Shown here piece after piece: positions 53,911 through 62,642 of a stretch of DNA of 64,000 bases. The translations under genes and the position numbers were made by a program. Where the stretch lies: the NCBI GenBank assembly GCA_046296415.1, contig JBKBLN010000002.1:930001-994000 (forward strand), read 5' to 3'. Under the pieces are notes generated by a model. The model saw only the letters and a list, made by a program, of their open reading frames with translations, was not told where the DNA came from and did no database searches. The stretch is from CAYNRA01 sp046296415 (GTDB lineage Bacteria > Bacteroidota > Bacteroidia > Cytophagales > Spirosomataceae). Numbering within the stretch: the stretch's first letter is position 1; each line of letters begins with the position of its first letter.

Positions 53911-56900
53911 ATGCAAAAACTTTTCAAAACCCTAATCGCATTAACAGCTAGTGCCGGAATGGCTTGGGGGCAAACCCAAGTGCCTCTCGTCCGATTTCCA
54001 GCCCTAAGTCCCGACGGCCAGCTTGTCGCATTTTCGTATCAAGGCGATATTTGGACAGTACCCAGCGCGGGTGGCACCGCCACTCGTTTGACGGTCCATG
54101 AAGCCTACGAAAGCCAACCCACGTTCAGTCCAGATGGCAAGTGGATCGCTTTCTCTGCCAATCGTTTTGGAAACAACGATGTGTTCATTATGCCTACCAC
54201 GGGCGGTATACCCAAGCGTTTGACGTTCCATTCCGCTTCCGATAACCTAGCCTCTTGGAACCAACCCGACCAAATTCTTTTTTCGACCAGCAGAGAATTT
54301 CGGCAAATTGAACGCCCCTCCGAGGTATACGCGATTTCTCCCTCGGGTGGTACTGAAAAACGCGTATTGGACGCCGTTGGCTTCGAGCCCATTGCCTCTC
54401 CAAACGGGCGTTTTATTGCGTACGTTCGAGGCGACATCAACCCAGTAGCACGTCAAGATTACCGGGGTAGTTCGAATCGCGAAATTTGGTTATTTGATGT
54501 TCAAAAGAAATCACATACCAAATTACCAGCCTTTTCCACCAATGATGTTCTTCCTCAATGGGTTGGCAATTCGACCTTGTACTTTCTTTCGAGTGATGCC
54601 GGTGCCTACAATCTCTATAAATTTAACCTAGACAGCGAAGGAAAGCCAGCCAAGGGACCAGAACGAATCACCTCTTTCAAAGATGAGTCCATCCGAGCCT
54701 ATAGTCTTTCAGCCGACGGAAAGACCGCCGTATTGGAAAAAGATACCCAATTTTATATGCTCAACCTGGCCTCAGGTAAGTCGACTCCCCTTTCCATCCA
54801 AATAGCAGCGGACGACCGTTTGGATGCCACCGAAACCAAAACATTTTCCAATGGAGCATCCAGTGTGGCCATTTCTCCAAACGGTAAATACCTTGCGTTT
54901 GAAATCCGCGGGGAAATCTTTGTTTCACAAGCCGACAAAGAAAAAAACCGGACGGTAAACGTTTCCAACCATCCTTTCCGAGATCAAGAACCTACCTGGT
55001 TGAACGACTCCACCCTTCTCTTTATGAGTGACCGTGCCAATGGGAACTTTGAGGCATATGCCGTGGTTTCAGCCGATCCTAAAGAGAAAGACTTGTTCAA
55101 GTCATTGAAGCACTCCATCAAACCCTTGACCAAAACTCCCGAGGATGAAAGTAGTTTTGTGATTTCTCCTGATGGCAAAAAAGTGGCTTTTGTTCGAGGC
55201 AGAGGCACCTTCTTGGTGGCGAACATCGCAGGGGATGGAACCATCTCACAAGAAAAAATCCTTTCGGATTCATGGACTTCCCCAGACGGAATCATGTGGA
55301 GCCCAGATGGTAAGTGGCTTGCCTATTCTCAAACCGACTTGTATTTTAATCAAGAGGTATTCATTCAACCTTCTGATGGATCCGGGAAACCCACCAACGT
55401 TTCGATGCACCCACGTCGAGATAGCCGGCCTTTCTGGAGTCCCGATGGCTCAAAGCTAGGATTTATTTCCCAACGGAGCGTTTCAAGAAGTGAGGATGTC
55501 TGGTTTGTCTGGTTGAAACAAGCAGACTATGAGCGATCAACCCAAGATTGGCAAGAACTGGATGCCCCTGCAGAGAAACCCTCAAAAAATGTTAAACCAG
55601 TAGAAATCGATCTCAAGAACATACATCAACGGGTGGTTCAAGTAACCAACTTCCCTGGAAATGAATCAAATTTGGTTATTTCCAAAGATGGTGAAACATT
55701 TTATTACACCACCACCAACTCCAATGCAAGGGGAAGTGACCTGTATTCGATCAAATGGGATGGCAAAGGCTTGAAGGAAATCACCCGGGGAGGAACCAAT
55801 CCAAATGGAGTTCAACCGGACCGGGAATTTAAGTATTTGTACTTTAATCGTGGGGGAAGTATTGCCCGGATAGACCTTAAATCCAGTCAGTCTGAATCGA
55901 TTCCGTTCAGTGCCAAAATGAAAATTGATTATGCTCAAGAGCGACTTCAAGTGTTTGAGGAAGCCTGGAGAACCATTCGTGATGGATTTTATGATCCGCA
56001 ATTCCATGGGTATGATTGGAATAAAATCAAATTAAAATACAAAGACCGGACCTTGGCTGCCTCCACGTCTCAGGATTTCCGGGATATGTTTAATCTCATG
56101 CTGGGTGAAATCAATGCCAGCCACATGGGTTTAACCGTACCCGACCGTGCGGAGGTACAACGTGAACTGACAGGACTTTTAGGAGCTGAGTTAGCTCCTA
56201 GTGCGCAAGGGATGGCCGTTCAGCGAATTATTCCCGAAACACCTGCGAGTAAAAAAGAAAGTCAGCTACTTCCCGACGAGGTCATTCTCTCGGTGAATGG
56301 GCAGAAAATAGCGGGTCAGGATAATTTTTACAGCTATTTGAATGGCTTAGTAAATGAAAAAGTGGTTTTGGAAGTTCAGGCAAAAGATAAATCCATTCGC
56401 GAAGTAGTGATGCGATTGACCAACTCCCTGTCGGATGCTTTATACCAGGAGTGGGTAGATCAACGGAAAGCGTTGGTCGATCAATGGTCGAATGGGCGCT
56501 TAGGGTACATACATATCCGGGGAATGAACTTCGAATCCTTTGAAGTGGTGGAACGCGAATTCACAGCAGCAGGATATGGAAAAGACGGGTTGGTTATTGA
56601 TGTTCGGTACAATGGAGGAGGAAATACAGCCGATTACCTCATGACCATCTTAAATTACAAACAACATGCCTACACGATTCCCCGTGGGGCTGCCAAAGAT
56701 TTAGAAAAAGAGAAGAGCAAGTTCAAAGATTACTATCCGATTGGAGAACGTTTGGTATATGCCGCCTGGACCAAGCCGACCATCGCTCTTTGCAATGAGG
56801 GATCTTATTCGAATGCAGAAATATTTTCACATGCCTACAAAGGGTTGAAAATAGGAAAATTGGTTGGATTACCCACCAATGGCTCCGTTATTTCGACTGG

Positions 56901-57102
56901 TGGAAAATCATTGATGGATGGATCCTTTATTCGGCTACCTGGTAGAGGTTGGTTTACAAAGGATACGGATCTAAATCAAGAAGTGGTTGGGCCCGCCATT
57001 CCCGATATTATCGTTGAAAACGAGCCGAACTGGATTTCAGCTGGAACCGACAAGCAATTGGAAGTTGCAGTCCGGGAACTCATGAAGGATTTGAAGAAGT
57101 AA
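53911..57102 (+). CDS. Tricorn-like S41 peptidase with beta-propeller and PDZ domain
   Basis: 1063 residues with a signal peptide (ALTASAGMAWGQ, to about 21). The N-terminal half has repeated propeller blades with 'SPDGxxxAF' motifs (PD40/TolB type), e.g. ALSPDGQLVAFSY and FSPDGKWIAFSANR. A PDZ-like part (about 745-830, LLPDEVILSVNGQKI) precedes the S41 catalytic domain: GLVIDVRYNGGGNTADYL and the nucleophile Ser in NEGSYSNAE. This is the domain order of tricorn peptidases, here secreted to the periplasm or surface rather than cytoplasmic. It degrades peptides in the known family. Followed by a strong bidirectional terminator. Confidence 0.93.
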   Translation: MQKLFKTLIALTASAGMAWGQTQVPLVRFPALSPDGQLVAFSYQGDIWTVPSAGGTATRLTVHEAYESQPTFSPDGKWIAFSANRFGNNDVFIMPTTGGIPKRLTFHSASDNLASWNQPDQILFSTSREFRQIERPSEVYAISPSGGTEKRVLDAVGFEPIASPNGRFIAYVRGDINPVARQDYRGSSNREIWLFDVQKKSHTKLPAFSTNDVLPQWVGNSTLYFLSSDAGAYNLYKFNLDSEGKPAKGPERITSFKDESIRAYSLSADGKTAVLEKDTQFYMLNLASGKSTPLSIQIAADDRLDATETKTFSNGASSVAISPNGKYLAFEIRGEIFVSQADKEKNRTVNVSNHPFRDQEPTWLNDSTLLFMSDRANGNFEAYAVVSADPKEKDLFKSLKHSIKPLTKTPEDESSFVISPDGKKVAFVRGRGTFLVANIAGDGTISQEKILSDSWTSPDGIMWSPDGKWLAYSQTDLYFNQEVFIQPSDGSGKPTNVSMHPRRDSRPFWSPDGSKLGFISQRSVSRSEDVWFVWLKQADYERSTQDWQELDAPAEKPSKNVKPVEIDLKNIHQRVVQVTNFPGNESNLVISKDGETFYYTTTNSNARGSDLYSIKWDGKGLKEITRGGTNPNGVQPDREFKYLYFNRGGSIARIDLKSSQSESIPFSAKMKIDYAQERLQVFEEAWRTIRDGFYDPQFHGYDWNKIKLKYKDRTLAASTSQDFRDMFNLMLGEINASHMGLTVPDRAEVQRELTGLLGAELAPSAQGMAVQRIIPETPASKKESQLLPDEVILSVNGQKIAGQDNFYSYLNGLVNEKVVLEVQAKDKSIREVVMRLTNSLSDALYQEWVDQRKALVDQWSNGRLGYIHIRGMNFESFEVVEREFTAAGYGKDGLVIDVRYNGGGNTADYLMTILNYKQHAYTIPRGAAKDLEKEKSKFKDYYPIGERLVYAAWTKPTIALCNEGSYSNAEIFSHAYKGLKIGKLVGLPTNGSVISTGGKSLMDGSFIRLPGRGWFTKDTDLNQEVVGPAIPDIIVENEPNWISAGTDKQLEVAVRELMKDLKK

Positions 57103-57109
57103 ATTTAAA

Positions 57110-57144
57110 AACGCCTGGTGAAACCCTTCATCAGGCGTTTTTAC
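57110..57144. terminator. Bidirectional terminator
   Basis: AACGCCTGGTGAA (57110-57122) with TTCATCAGGCGTT (57127-57139), one G-T pair, 4-base loop, T-tract on the plus side and A-tract on the other. It serves the tricorn-like gene and the convergent DUF486 gene. Confidence 0.87.
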
Positions 57145-57509
57145 TTACGAAAGATGAAATAGACAGCCAACACCAAGAATCCAAAACCAAGCAAATGATT
57201 CCATTTGATGGTTTCATTTCGAAACACAACCAAGGTAAAAATCATAAAAACAGACAGAGAAATGACCTCCTGCAATACCTTGAGTTCGACCAAGGAAAAA
57301 GGTCCACCGTGCTCTTTAAAACCAATTCGATTGGCCGGTACCTGAAAAAAATACTCAAAAAGTGCGATTCCCCAACTAATCAAGATGACCGCCAACAGGG
57401 AAAGGGATGCGGTAGATTTCCATTCACTGAACTTCAAATGCCCGTACCAAGCAACCGTCATAAAGACATTTGAGAGGAAGAGTAGACCGATGGTCCAGAG
57501 TCCTTTCAT
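57141..57509 (-). CDS. DMT family membrane protein (DUF486)
   Basis: 122 residues from the ATG at 57509 (MKGLWTIGLLFLSNVFMT). Four hydrophobic segments, with AWYGHLKF, SWGIALFEYFFQVPANRIG and FTLVVFRNETIKWNHLLGF, match DUF486, a small relative of drug/metabolite transporters. Substrate unknown. The frame extends 8 codons upstream (MRIKKRIK), but the ATG at 57509 fits the family start. Confidence 0.9.
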   Translation of the reverse strand: MKGLWTIGLLFLSNVFMTVAWYGHLKFSEWKSTASLSLLAVILISWGIALFEYFFQVPANRIGFKEHGGPFSLVELKVLQEVISLSVFMIFTLVVFRNETIKWNHLLGFGFLVLAVYFIFRK

Positions 57510-57620
57510 TTTGATCCGTTTTTTAATTCGCAAAAGTAGTAGGATTGCACGCTTATCGCATCAAAATTTCATCTTGTTTTGTATCTTTCCATCTTGTTCA
57601 ACCAACCTTACGATCAACTT

Positions 57621-58361
57621 GTGAAAAATCTAAGATCATTTCTACTGACCCTCACGCTTCTAGTCAGTATTTCGAGTGCATTTGCACAATCTGTATTCGA
57701 ATTACGTATTTACCATTGCGAACCGGGTAGACGACCTGCACTTTTGCAACGTTTTGAAAACCATACATTAGCGTTATTTGAAAAACACGGAATGAAAAAC
57801 ATCGGCTATTGGAACGCGACAGCCGACTCCAATGCCCTGTACTATGTGCTGGAATATCCATCGATGGAATCAAGAAAAACCTCATGGAAAGCTTTTGGTG
57901 AGGATCCCGCTTGGCACGCTGCCCGAACAGCCTCGGAAGTATCTGGTAAAATTGTCAACCGAGTAGAATCCATCTTTTTAAAACTGGATACCCGTCTCAG
58001 TTCATCTATCAAAAAACCCAAAGGTGCCTCAAAAGATCGGGAGTACGAACTCCGGATTTATTATGCTAAGCCAGGAAAAATGCCCGAACTTCTCGATCGC
58101 TTTGCCAATCATACCCGTGCTCTATTTGACCGTCATCATCTTCAAAACGTCATGTATTTCACGACATTGGAGGAGCCCACCGTTTTATATTATTGGCTAG
58201 CTCACCCAAAAGGTGAAGTGGCGGCCAAAGACAATTGGAAATCTTTTGTTCAAGATCCTGATTGGAAAAAAGTCGCCTCTGAGTCAGAAAAGAATGGCCC
58301 ACTCATTGAGAAAATCGTTTCGGTTTACATGAAATCGACCTCTTTCTCGAAACTTAAGTAA
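57621..58361 (+). CDS. Exported protein with two NIPSNAP domains
   Basis: About 246 residues from a GTG at 57621, giving a signal peptide (LRSFLLTLTLLVSISSAFAQ). A TTG at 57579 is in frame but would prefix unrelated residues. Two NIPSNAP domains (ferredoxin-like fold) follow: VFELRIYHCEPGRRPALLQR... and EYELRIYYAKPGKMPELLDR..., each with an NHT.ALF..H region and a YYVLEYP/YYWLAHP strand. NIPSNAP proteins have no fixed enzymatic role. Its end overlaps the convergent TIM-barrel gene by 8 bases. Confidence 0.85.
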   Translation: MKNLRSFLLTLTLLVSISSAFAQSVFELRIYHCEPGRRPALLQRFENHTLALFEKHGMKNIGYWNATADSNALYYVLEYPSMESRKTSWKAFGEDPAWHAARTASEVSGKIVNRVESIFLKLDTRLSSSIKKPKGASKDREYELRIYYAKPGKMPELLDRFANHTRALFDRHHLQNVMYFTTLEEPTVLYYWLAHPKGEVAAKDNWKSFVQDPDWKKVASESEKNGPLIEKIVSVYMKSTSFSKLK

Positions 58362-59238
58362 AGCGTTGCATGTAGGAAACGAAGTGGGGGAAAGCCTCCT
58401 CGGGTGGTGCGATGGTTGGATGCCACTTCTTTTCCCATTCCAAGCTATAATAACCTGAGTATTTATCTTTTTGCAGTATTTGAACCACTTTATCCAAGGC
58501 AAAATCACCTTGGCCACAAAGTACATACGTAAACCCAGTGGCTGAAACACGTGCATCTTTTAAATGCACATGGCGTATCCATGGTTTCAAATTATGATAC
58601 ATAGCCGCCACATCTTCTTGGGTTTTGATCCACATGTTAAATGGATCCCAAATCAAACCAACCTCTTTTCGATTCACCTCCTGCATGATATTTGCCAACA
58701 TGGAGCTGGCAACCACCTCGCCATGTGTCTCCAATAAGACCCTGGTTTTGGATCCATGAATATGGTTTGATAATTCCGTTAATCCAGATTTGATTTGCTC
58801 CAGTGTGGCTTCCCGTGTATAACCCACCGGAAAATGGTCTGGAAAAACCCGGACGAATCGACAGTTCATTTCCATGGCCAAATCCAAATAGCGTTTTGCA
58901 TGATCGAGTTGCTCGGCCCGAACTTTCGGATCGTGGGCGTGCAGGTGGGCCGAGGAGCCGAGATTAAATAATTGAATTCCTGCATCATTTAACTGCCGAA
59001 GAGTTCCTTTTCTTTGGCTTTTCGAAAAAACAGGAGAAGACAAGATGTCCAAATCAGGACCTATACCCCGCAACTCGATACCAGAAAAACCTGATTTTTG
59101 GGCAAATGTCAGAATTTGATCCCAGGACCAGTCCGGACAACCAAGGGTAGAAAATGCCAAGGGAAGTTTGGAGGATTTAGCTGCCAAACTAAGAACGCCT
59201 CCCAACAAACTACTGAAAACAAATACGCGACGATTCAT
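58354..59238 (-). CDS. Sugar phosphate isomerase/epimerase-like TIM barrel protein
   Basis: 294 residues from the ATG at 59238 (MNRRVFVFSS). The N-terminus has a twin-Arg and a hydrophobic stretch (FSSLLGGVLSLAA), suggesting Tat export, as in many Bacteroidota sugar isomerase-like proteins. TIM-barrel family motifs: GFSGIELRGIGPDL, FVRVFPDHFPVG, VLLETHGEV, GLIWDPFNMW, WIRHVHLKDAR and YYSLEWEKKW; Glu, Asp, His and Glu residues of the metal site are in these blocks. Substrate unknown. An upstream in-frame region to 59316 has no sign of coding. Confidence 0.85.
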   Translation of the reverse strand: MNRRVFVFSSLLGGVLSLAAKSSKLPLAFSTLGCPDWSWDQILTFAQKSGFSGIELRGIGPDLDILSSPVFSKSQRKGTLRQLNDAGIQLFNLGSSAHLHAHDPKVRAEQLDHAKRYLDLAMEMNCRFVRVFPDHFPVGYTREATLEQIKSGLTELSNHIHGSKTRVLLETHGEVVASSMLANIMQEVNRKEVGLIWDPFNMWIKTQEDVAAMYHNLKPWIRHVHLKDARVSATGFTYVLCGQGDFALDKVVQILQKDKYSGYYSLEWEKKWHPTIAPPEEAFPHFVSYMQRFT

Positions 59239-59446
59239 GAGCATCTTTTTAATTTTTTTGGAGAAAATAACGGTATCCCACGGAGGTTTTAACGGTATGG
59301 TATCCAAAAATAACAAACCTTTTCATATATAATTTAAATAATCTAGTTAGTAGGTCAATTTACTAATTTGGTCAAATGATTTAAAATCAGACAATTACTG
59401 AAATTTCGAAAAAAAGCTAATCATTTCATCTAGAAAGATCACGAAT

Positions 59447-59477
59447 TTGGACTTGTATCAAAATAAATTAACATTTG
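59447..59477 (+). promoter_or_regulatory. Candidate promoter of the S8 protease gene
   Basis: TTG (59447-59449), 20 bases, AACATTTG (59470-59477; one mismatch to TAnnTTTG). Expected transcript start is about 17 bases before the ATG. Confidence 0.5.
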
Positions 59478-59500
59478 AGCATTAATTACCAAACTAACAT

Positions 59501-60673
59501 ATGAGAAAACAAGTATTGTCCCTAGGATTTGCTGCTTTATTGGCATGGGGGTGTCAACCCGATTCCAAAGATGTTCTTACCTCGGAAACCAATGAGATGA
59601 TGGCAAATGCTTCCTCCAATGGACCGAAAATCATCCCAGGCAAGTACATCATTGTGCTTAAAGAAGATGCCACTTTGAAAGGCCTAGGGGAAAAAATGCG
59701 AGGTAAGGCAGTGGGTATTATGAAACGGTATGGTGGATCTGAAAGCCAAATCGAGTTTGTTTATTCCTCGGCCCTTCAAGGTTTTTCAGCTTTCTTAACC
59801 CCAGGATTGTATCAAAAAATTGCATCCGACATTGAAGTAGTTTCCGTTGAGGCTGACTTCGAGGTATCGCTTGCTCAACGCAAAGGTGGAGGAACTACCA
59901 CACAGCCCGCTCAAACGATTCCATGGGGCATAACACGTGTTGGTGGTGCGGGAAATGGTACCGGGAAAAATGCTTGGGTAATAGATACCGGAATTGAAAC
60001 ATCGCATCCCGACTTGCGCGTAAATGCCTCCAGAGGATTTTCGGCATTTACTTCGGGACGAGATGCTGGAACCAATGACGGAAATGGCCATGGCACGCAC
60101 GTAGCCGGGACCATTGCTGCCTTAAATAATACCATCGGTGTGGTAGGTGTTGCGGCTGGTGCCACGGTTATTCCAGTTAAAGTACTCGGATCCACGGGAT
60201 CGGGGTCGAATGCCGGAGTTATTGCTGGTGTAGACTTTGTTTCGGCCAACGGGGCAGTAGGTGATGTAGCCAATATGAGTTTGGGCGGAGGAGTTTCGAG
60301 TGCTCTTGACTTAGCGGTTTCCAACGCAGCTGCCAAGGGTATCAAGTTCGTATTAGCTGCAGGAAACTCCTCGGCGGATGCCAATACTTCATCCCCTGCG
60401 CGAGTTAATGGAGCCAATATTTTTACGATTTCAGCTCATGATGTAAACAATGTTTTTGCTTCTTTTTCTAATTTCGGAAATCCTCCTGTCGATTTCTGTG
60501 CACCAGGTGTGGCAATCAACTCCACATGGATTGGGGCTACCTACCGGTCCATTAGTGGTACTTCCATGGCAGCACCGCATGTTGCTGGAATTTTGCTTTT
60601 AGGCCCAGTAAACTCTCGTGGAACTGTTACTGGGGATCGGGATAGTAATCCAGATCCTATGGCAACTCGATAA
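59501..60673 (+). CDS. S8 family serine protease, lipoprotein
   Basis: 390 residues. Lipobox LAWGC with Cys18 predicts a lipid-anchored protein. An I9 inhibitor propeptide follows (about 43-125, IPGKYIIVLKED...). The subtilisin-type catalytic domain has Asp162 (AWVIDTGIE), His197 (NGHGTHVAG), the oxyanion Asn289 (AAGNSS) and Ser355 (SGTSMAAPHVAG), in proteinase-K-like layout. The protein ends about 35 residues after the Ser, with DRDSNPDPMATR, as in other short Bacteroidota S8 proteins, so it looks complete. A terminator follows. Confidence 0.94.
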   Translation: MRKQVLSLGFAALLAWGCQPDSKDVLTSETNEMMANASSNGPKIIPGKYIIVLKEDATLKGLGEKMRGKAVGIMKRYGGSESQIEFVYSSALQGFSAFLTPGLYQKIASDIEVVSVEADFEVSLAQRKGGGTTTQPAQTIPWGITRVGGAGNGTGKNAWVIDTGIETSHPDLRVNASRGFSAFTSGRDAGTNDGNGHGTHVAGTIAALNNTIGVVGVAAGATVIPVKVLGSTGSGSNAGVIAGVDFVSANGAVGDVANMSLGGGVSSALDLAVSNAAAKGIKFVLAAGNSSADANTSSPARVNGANIFTISAHDVNNVFASFSNFGNPPVDFCAPGVAINSTWIGATYRSISGTSMAAPHVAGILLLGPVNSRGTVTGDRDSNPDPMATR

Positions 60674-60708
60674 AAGAGTGTTCAATGTTCAATTTATTTT
60701 GTAACTTG

Positions 60709-60746
60709 AAAACCTATCCAGACTTTTCGTTGGATAGGTTTTTTTT
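60709..60746 (+). terminator. Rho-independent terminator after the S8 protease
   Basis: AAAACCTATCCA (60709-60720), 10-base loop, TGGATAGGTTTT (60731-60742), T-tract to 60746. The next ATG (60747) abuts the T-tract with no spacer. Confidence 0.87.
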
Positions 60747-62639
60747 ATGTGGAGACTCTTATTTTTGCTTTTTTCCTTCAGCAGCCTGGCACAAGTTCAG
60801 TTTCAACAGGCCTTGAAACCCCTCCAGTTGGTTCCTAGACTTGATGCTCATTCCGGATCATTTACCTGGAAACTAACGATTTCTCAACCCTCCGCCACCC
60901 ACTTGAGTTTGACCGTATTGGCAGATGGTCAATTGTACACTCACTCAAAACAAGTTGTGTCCTTGTCTCAACGTGAGTTCCAATTTCCAGTTACACTGCA
61001 AGCCAAACCACAGGAGTATTCCTTTCGTTTTTTCATTCATGTCGGAGGCGATTCAACCTTAGTACATTCCGTTGATCGGGTAGTTTGTGGTGACTTTATC
61101 GCCTTGTACGGGCAATCTAATATGGTAGCCCAAGCCGATTATGATGCAGTTCTAGCTTCAGTGGATGATCGATTATTACGAAACTTCACCTTCAATCAAG
61201 ATATTTACCAACTTAATCAATTAACTTGGTTTCCAAGTAAGCAACCCTATGGACATACGGGGGGGATTGGTTTAAATCTACAAAAAAGAATTTTGCAAGA
61301 AACAGGTATACCAACCTGTATTATCAACGGTGCGCAAGGAGGGGCATCGATCAACCAATTGTTTGATCGAAACAGCCAAAATCCGACCGACCTTTCTACG
61401 ACCTATGGTCGATTTATCGCTCGAATGCAACAAGCCGGAGCCAAAGGCCATGTTCGTGCATTTTTATGGAGACAAGGAGAAAATGAACTTTGTGGAAATC
61501 CGGGAGGGGTAATCCAATATCCTCAGCGCTTTACTTCCCTCTACCAAGCCATTCAAAACGATATCGATTTCAACGGCCATTTTTACAATGTCCAACTAGC
61601 CATTCAATCGTGCTTTTCGTTGGAAGAAGGCGGATTGTTACGAGATTGGATTCGACGAACTCCTCTTCTTTTTCCAAGAATGCGGGCTGTCACGGCCATT
61701 GGAATCCCTATATACGATGGTGCGCACCATGATCGGCAGGGACATGAACAATTGACTAACGAAATCTACCGGCTTCTTCGGGGCGATGTTTACAATTTAA
61801 CCGTATTGCCCGAAGAGCACTTCCCGACCGTGCAACGAATTGAACGACACAATGACGGTCACCGACTTGATTTGGTTTTTCAAGAAAACCAACGTTTCAT
61901 TATTCCAAATGACTCTGTCATACTCAATCGTGTATGGAAAATTGCCGATCAATTCTTTATCAATCAGGTAACTTCTCGCACAGAACCCAGCCTGGTGGAA
62001 TCTGTAACACAAGAACGAAATCGAATAATATTACATTTAAAAAAATCGGTCAACTCAGGATTTGTTACCTACCTACCCTCTTTCTTAACTACCGACCCGC
62101 CATTTATTGGGGCTCTTTTGAGCAATCGGTTAGGAAGACGGGCTTTATCTTTTTATCAACTTCCGATCCACCCGCCCTTACTTCCACCACATTTGGACTC
62201 TGTTTGGTATCAAACCACAGGAACTCATTTATTTGTTCAATCCCTTCCCGACTTTTCCTTGGAAGCCCAAAGACTCCATGCAACAGGATGGGAAACATTT
62301 GCTTCATCAACAGAACCATTTTTAATAGATAACTACCGATGTAAAAGCCCCGGGCTTGTCTCTTATCGATTCCGGTGGGTTGCAGGCGAAAATACCTCCG
62401 AATGGTCTAAAATTTTTCAACTCCCTTGCCATCCAGAGGAAATTTTAGAGCCCAACACCGGAAATTTGGAGGAGGGGCCGCCTTGGGCAAAACGGATACG
62501 GTCACGTGAAAAAATAGGTCGAGATGGGGTTTGGCAGTTTCAAAACAGTTTAGAATTATTACCAGGATTTTCCGTCTCTGCTGGTTTTGTGTTTCAAACT
62601 CAGCGATTCACCATGCCTCCTGTTTATTTCCCTAAGTAA
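60747..62639 (+). CDS. Secreted SGNH esterase (sialate acetylesterase-like)
   Basis: 630 residues. Signal peptide (LLFLLFSFSSLAQ, about 4-16). An N-terminal beta-domain (about 20-110) precedes an SGNH/SASA esterase domain: block I ALYGQSNM (Ser124), NGAQGGASI, WRQGENE, and the late Asp/His pair in IYDGAHHDRQGHEQ. It resembles sialate/acetylxylan esterases that remove acetyl groups from polysaccharides. A C-terminal segment (about 590-630, NSLELLPGFSVSAGFVFQTQ) looks like the 3-coathanger-stack tail found on secreted Bacteroidota proteins. Exact substrate unknown. Confidence 0.85.
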   Translation: MWRLLFLLFSFSSLAQVQFQQALKPLQLVPRLDAHSGSFTWKLTISQPSATHLSLTVLADGQLYTHSKQVVSLSQREFQFPVTLQAKPQEYSFRFFIHVGGDSTLVHSVDRVVCGDFIALYGQSNMVAQADYDAVLASVDDRLLRNFTFNQDIYQLNQLTWFPSKQPYGHTGGIGLNLQKRILQETGIPTCIINGAQGGASINQLFDRNSQNPTDLSTTYGRFIARMQQAGAKGHVRAFLWRQGENELCGNPGGVIQYPQRFTSLYQAIQNDIDFNGHFYNVQLAIQSCFSLEEGGLLRDWIRRTPLLFPRMRAVTAIGIPIYDGAHHDRQGHEQLTNEIYRLLRGDVYNLTVLPEEHFPTVQRIERHNDGHRLDLVFQENQRFIIPNDSVILNRVWKIADQFFINQVTSRTEPSLVESVTQERNRIILHLKKSVNSGFVTYLPSFLTTDPPFIGALLSNRLGRRALSFYQLPIHPPLLPPHLDSVWYQTTGTHLFVQSLPDFSLEAQRLHATGWETFASSTEPFLIDNYRCKSPGLVSYRFRWVAGENTSEWSKIFQLPCHPEEILEPNTGNLEEGPPWAKRIRSREKIGRDGVWQFQNSLELLPGFSVSAGFVFQTQRFTMPPVYFPK

Positions 62640-62642
62640 TTT

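Noticed and set aside
57579..57620. TTG start of the NIPSNAP gene at 57579
   Set aside because: It would put unrelated residues before a clean signal peptide; the GTG at 57621 is preferred.
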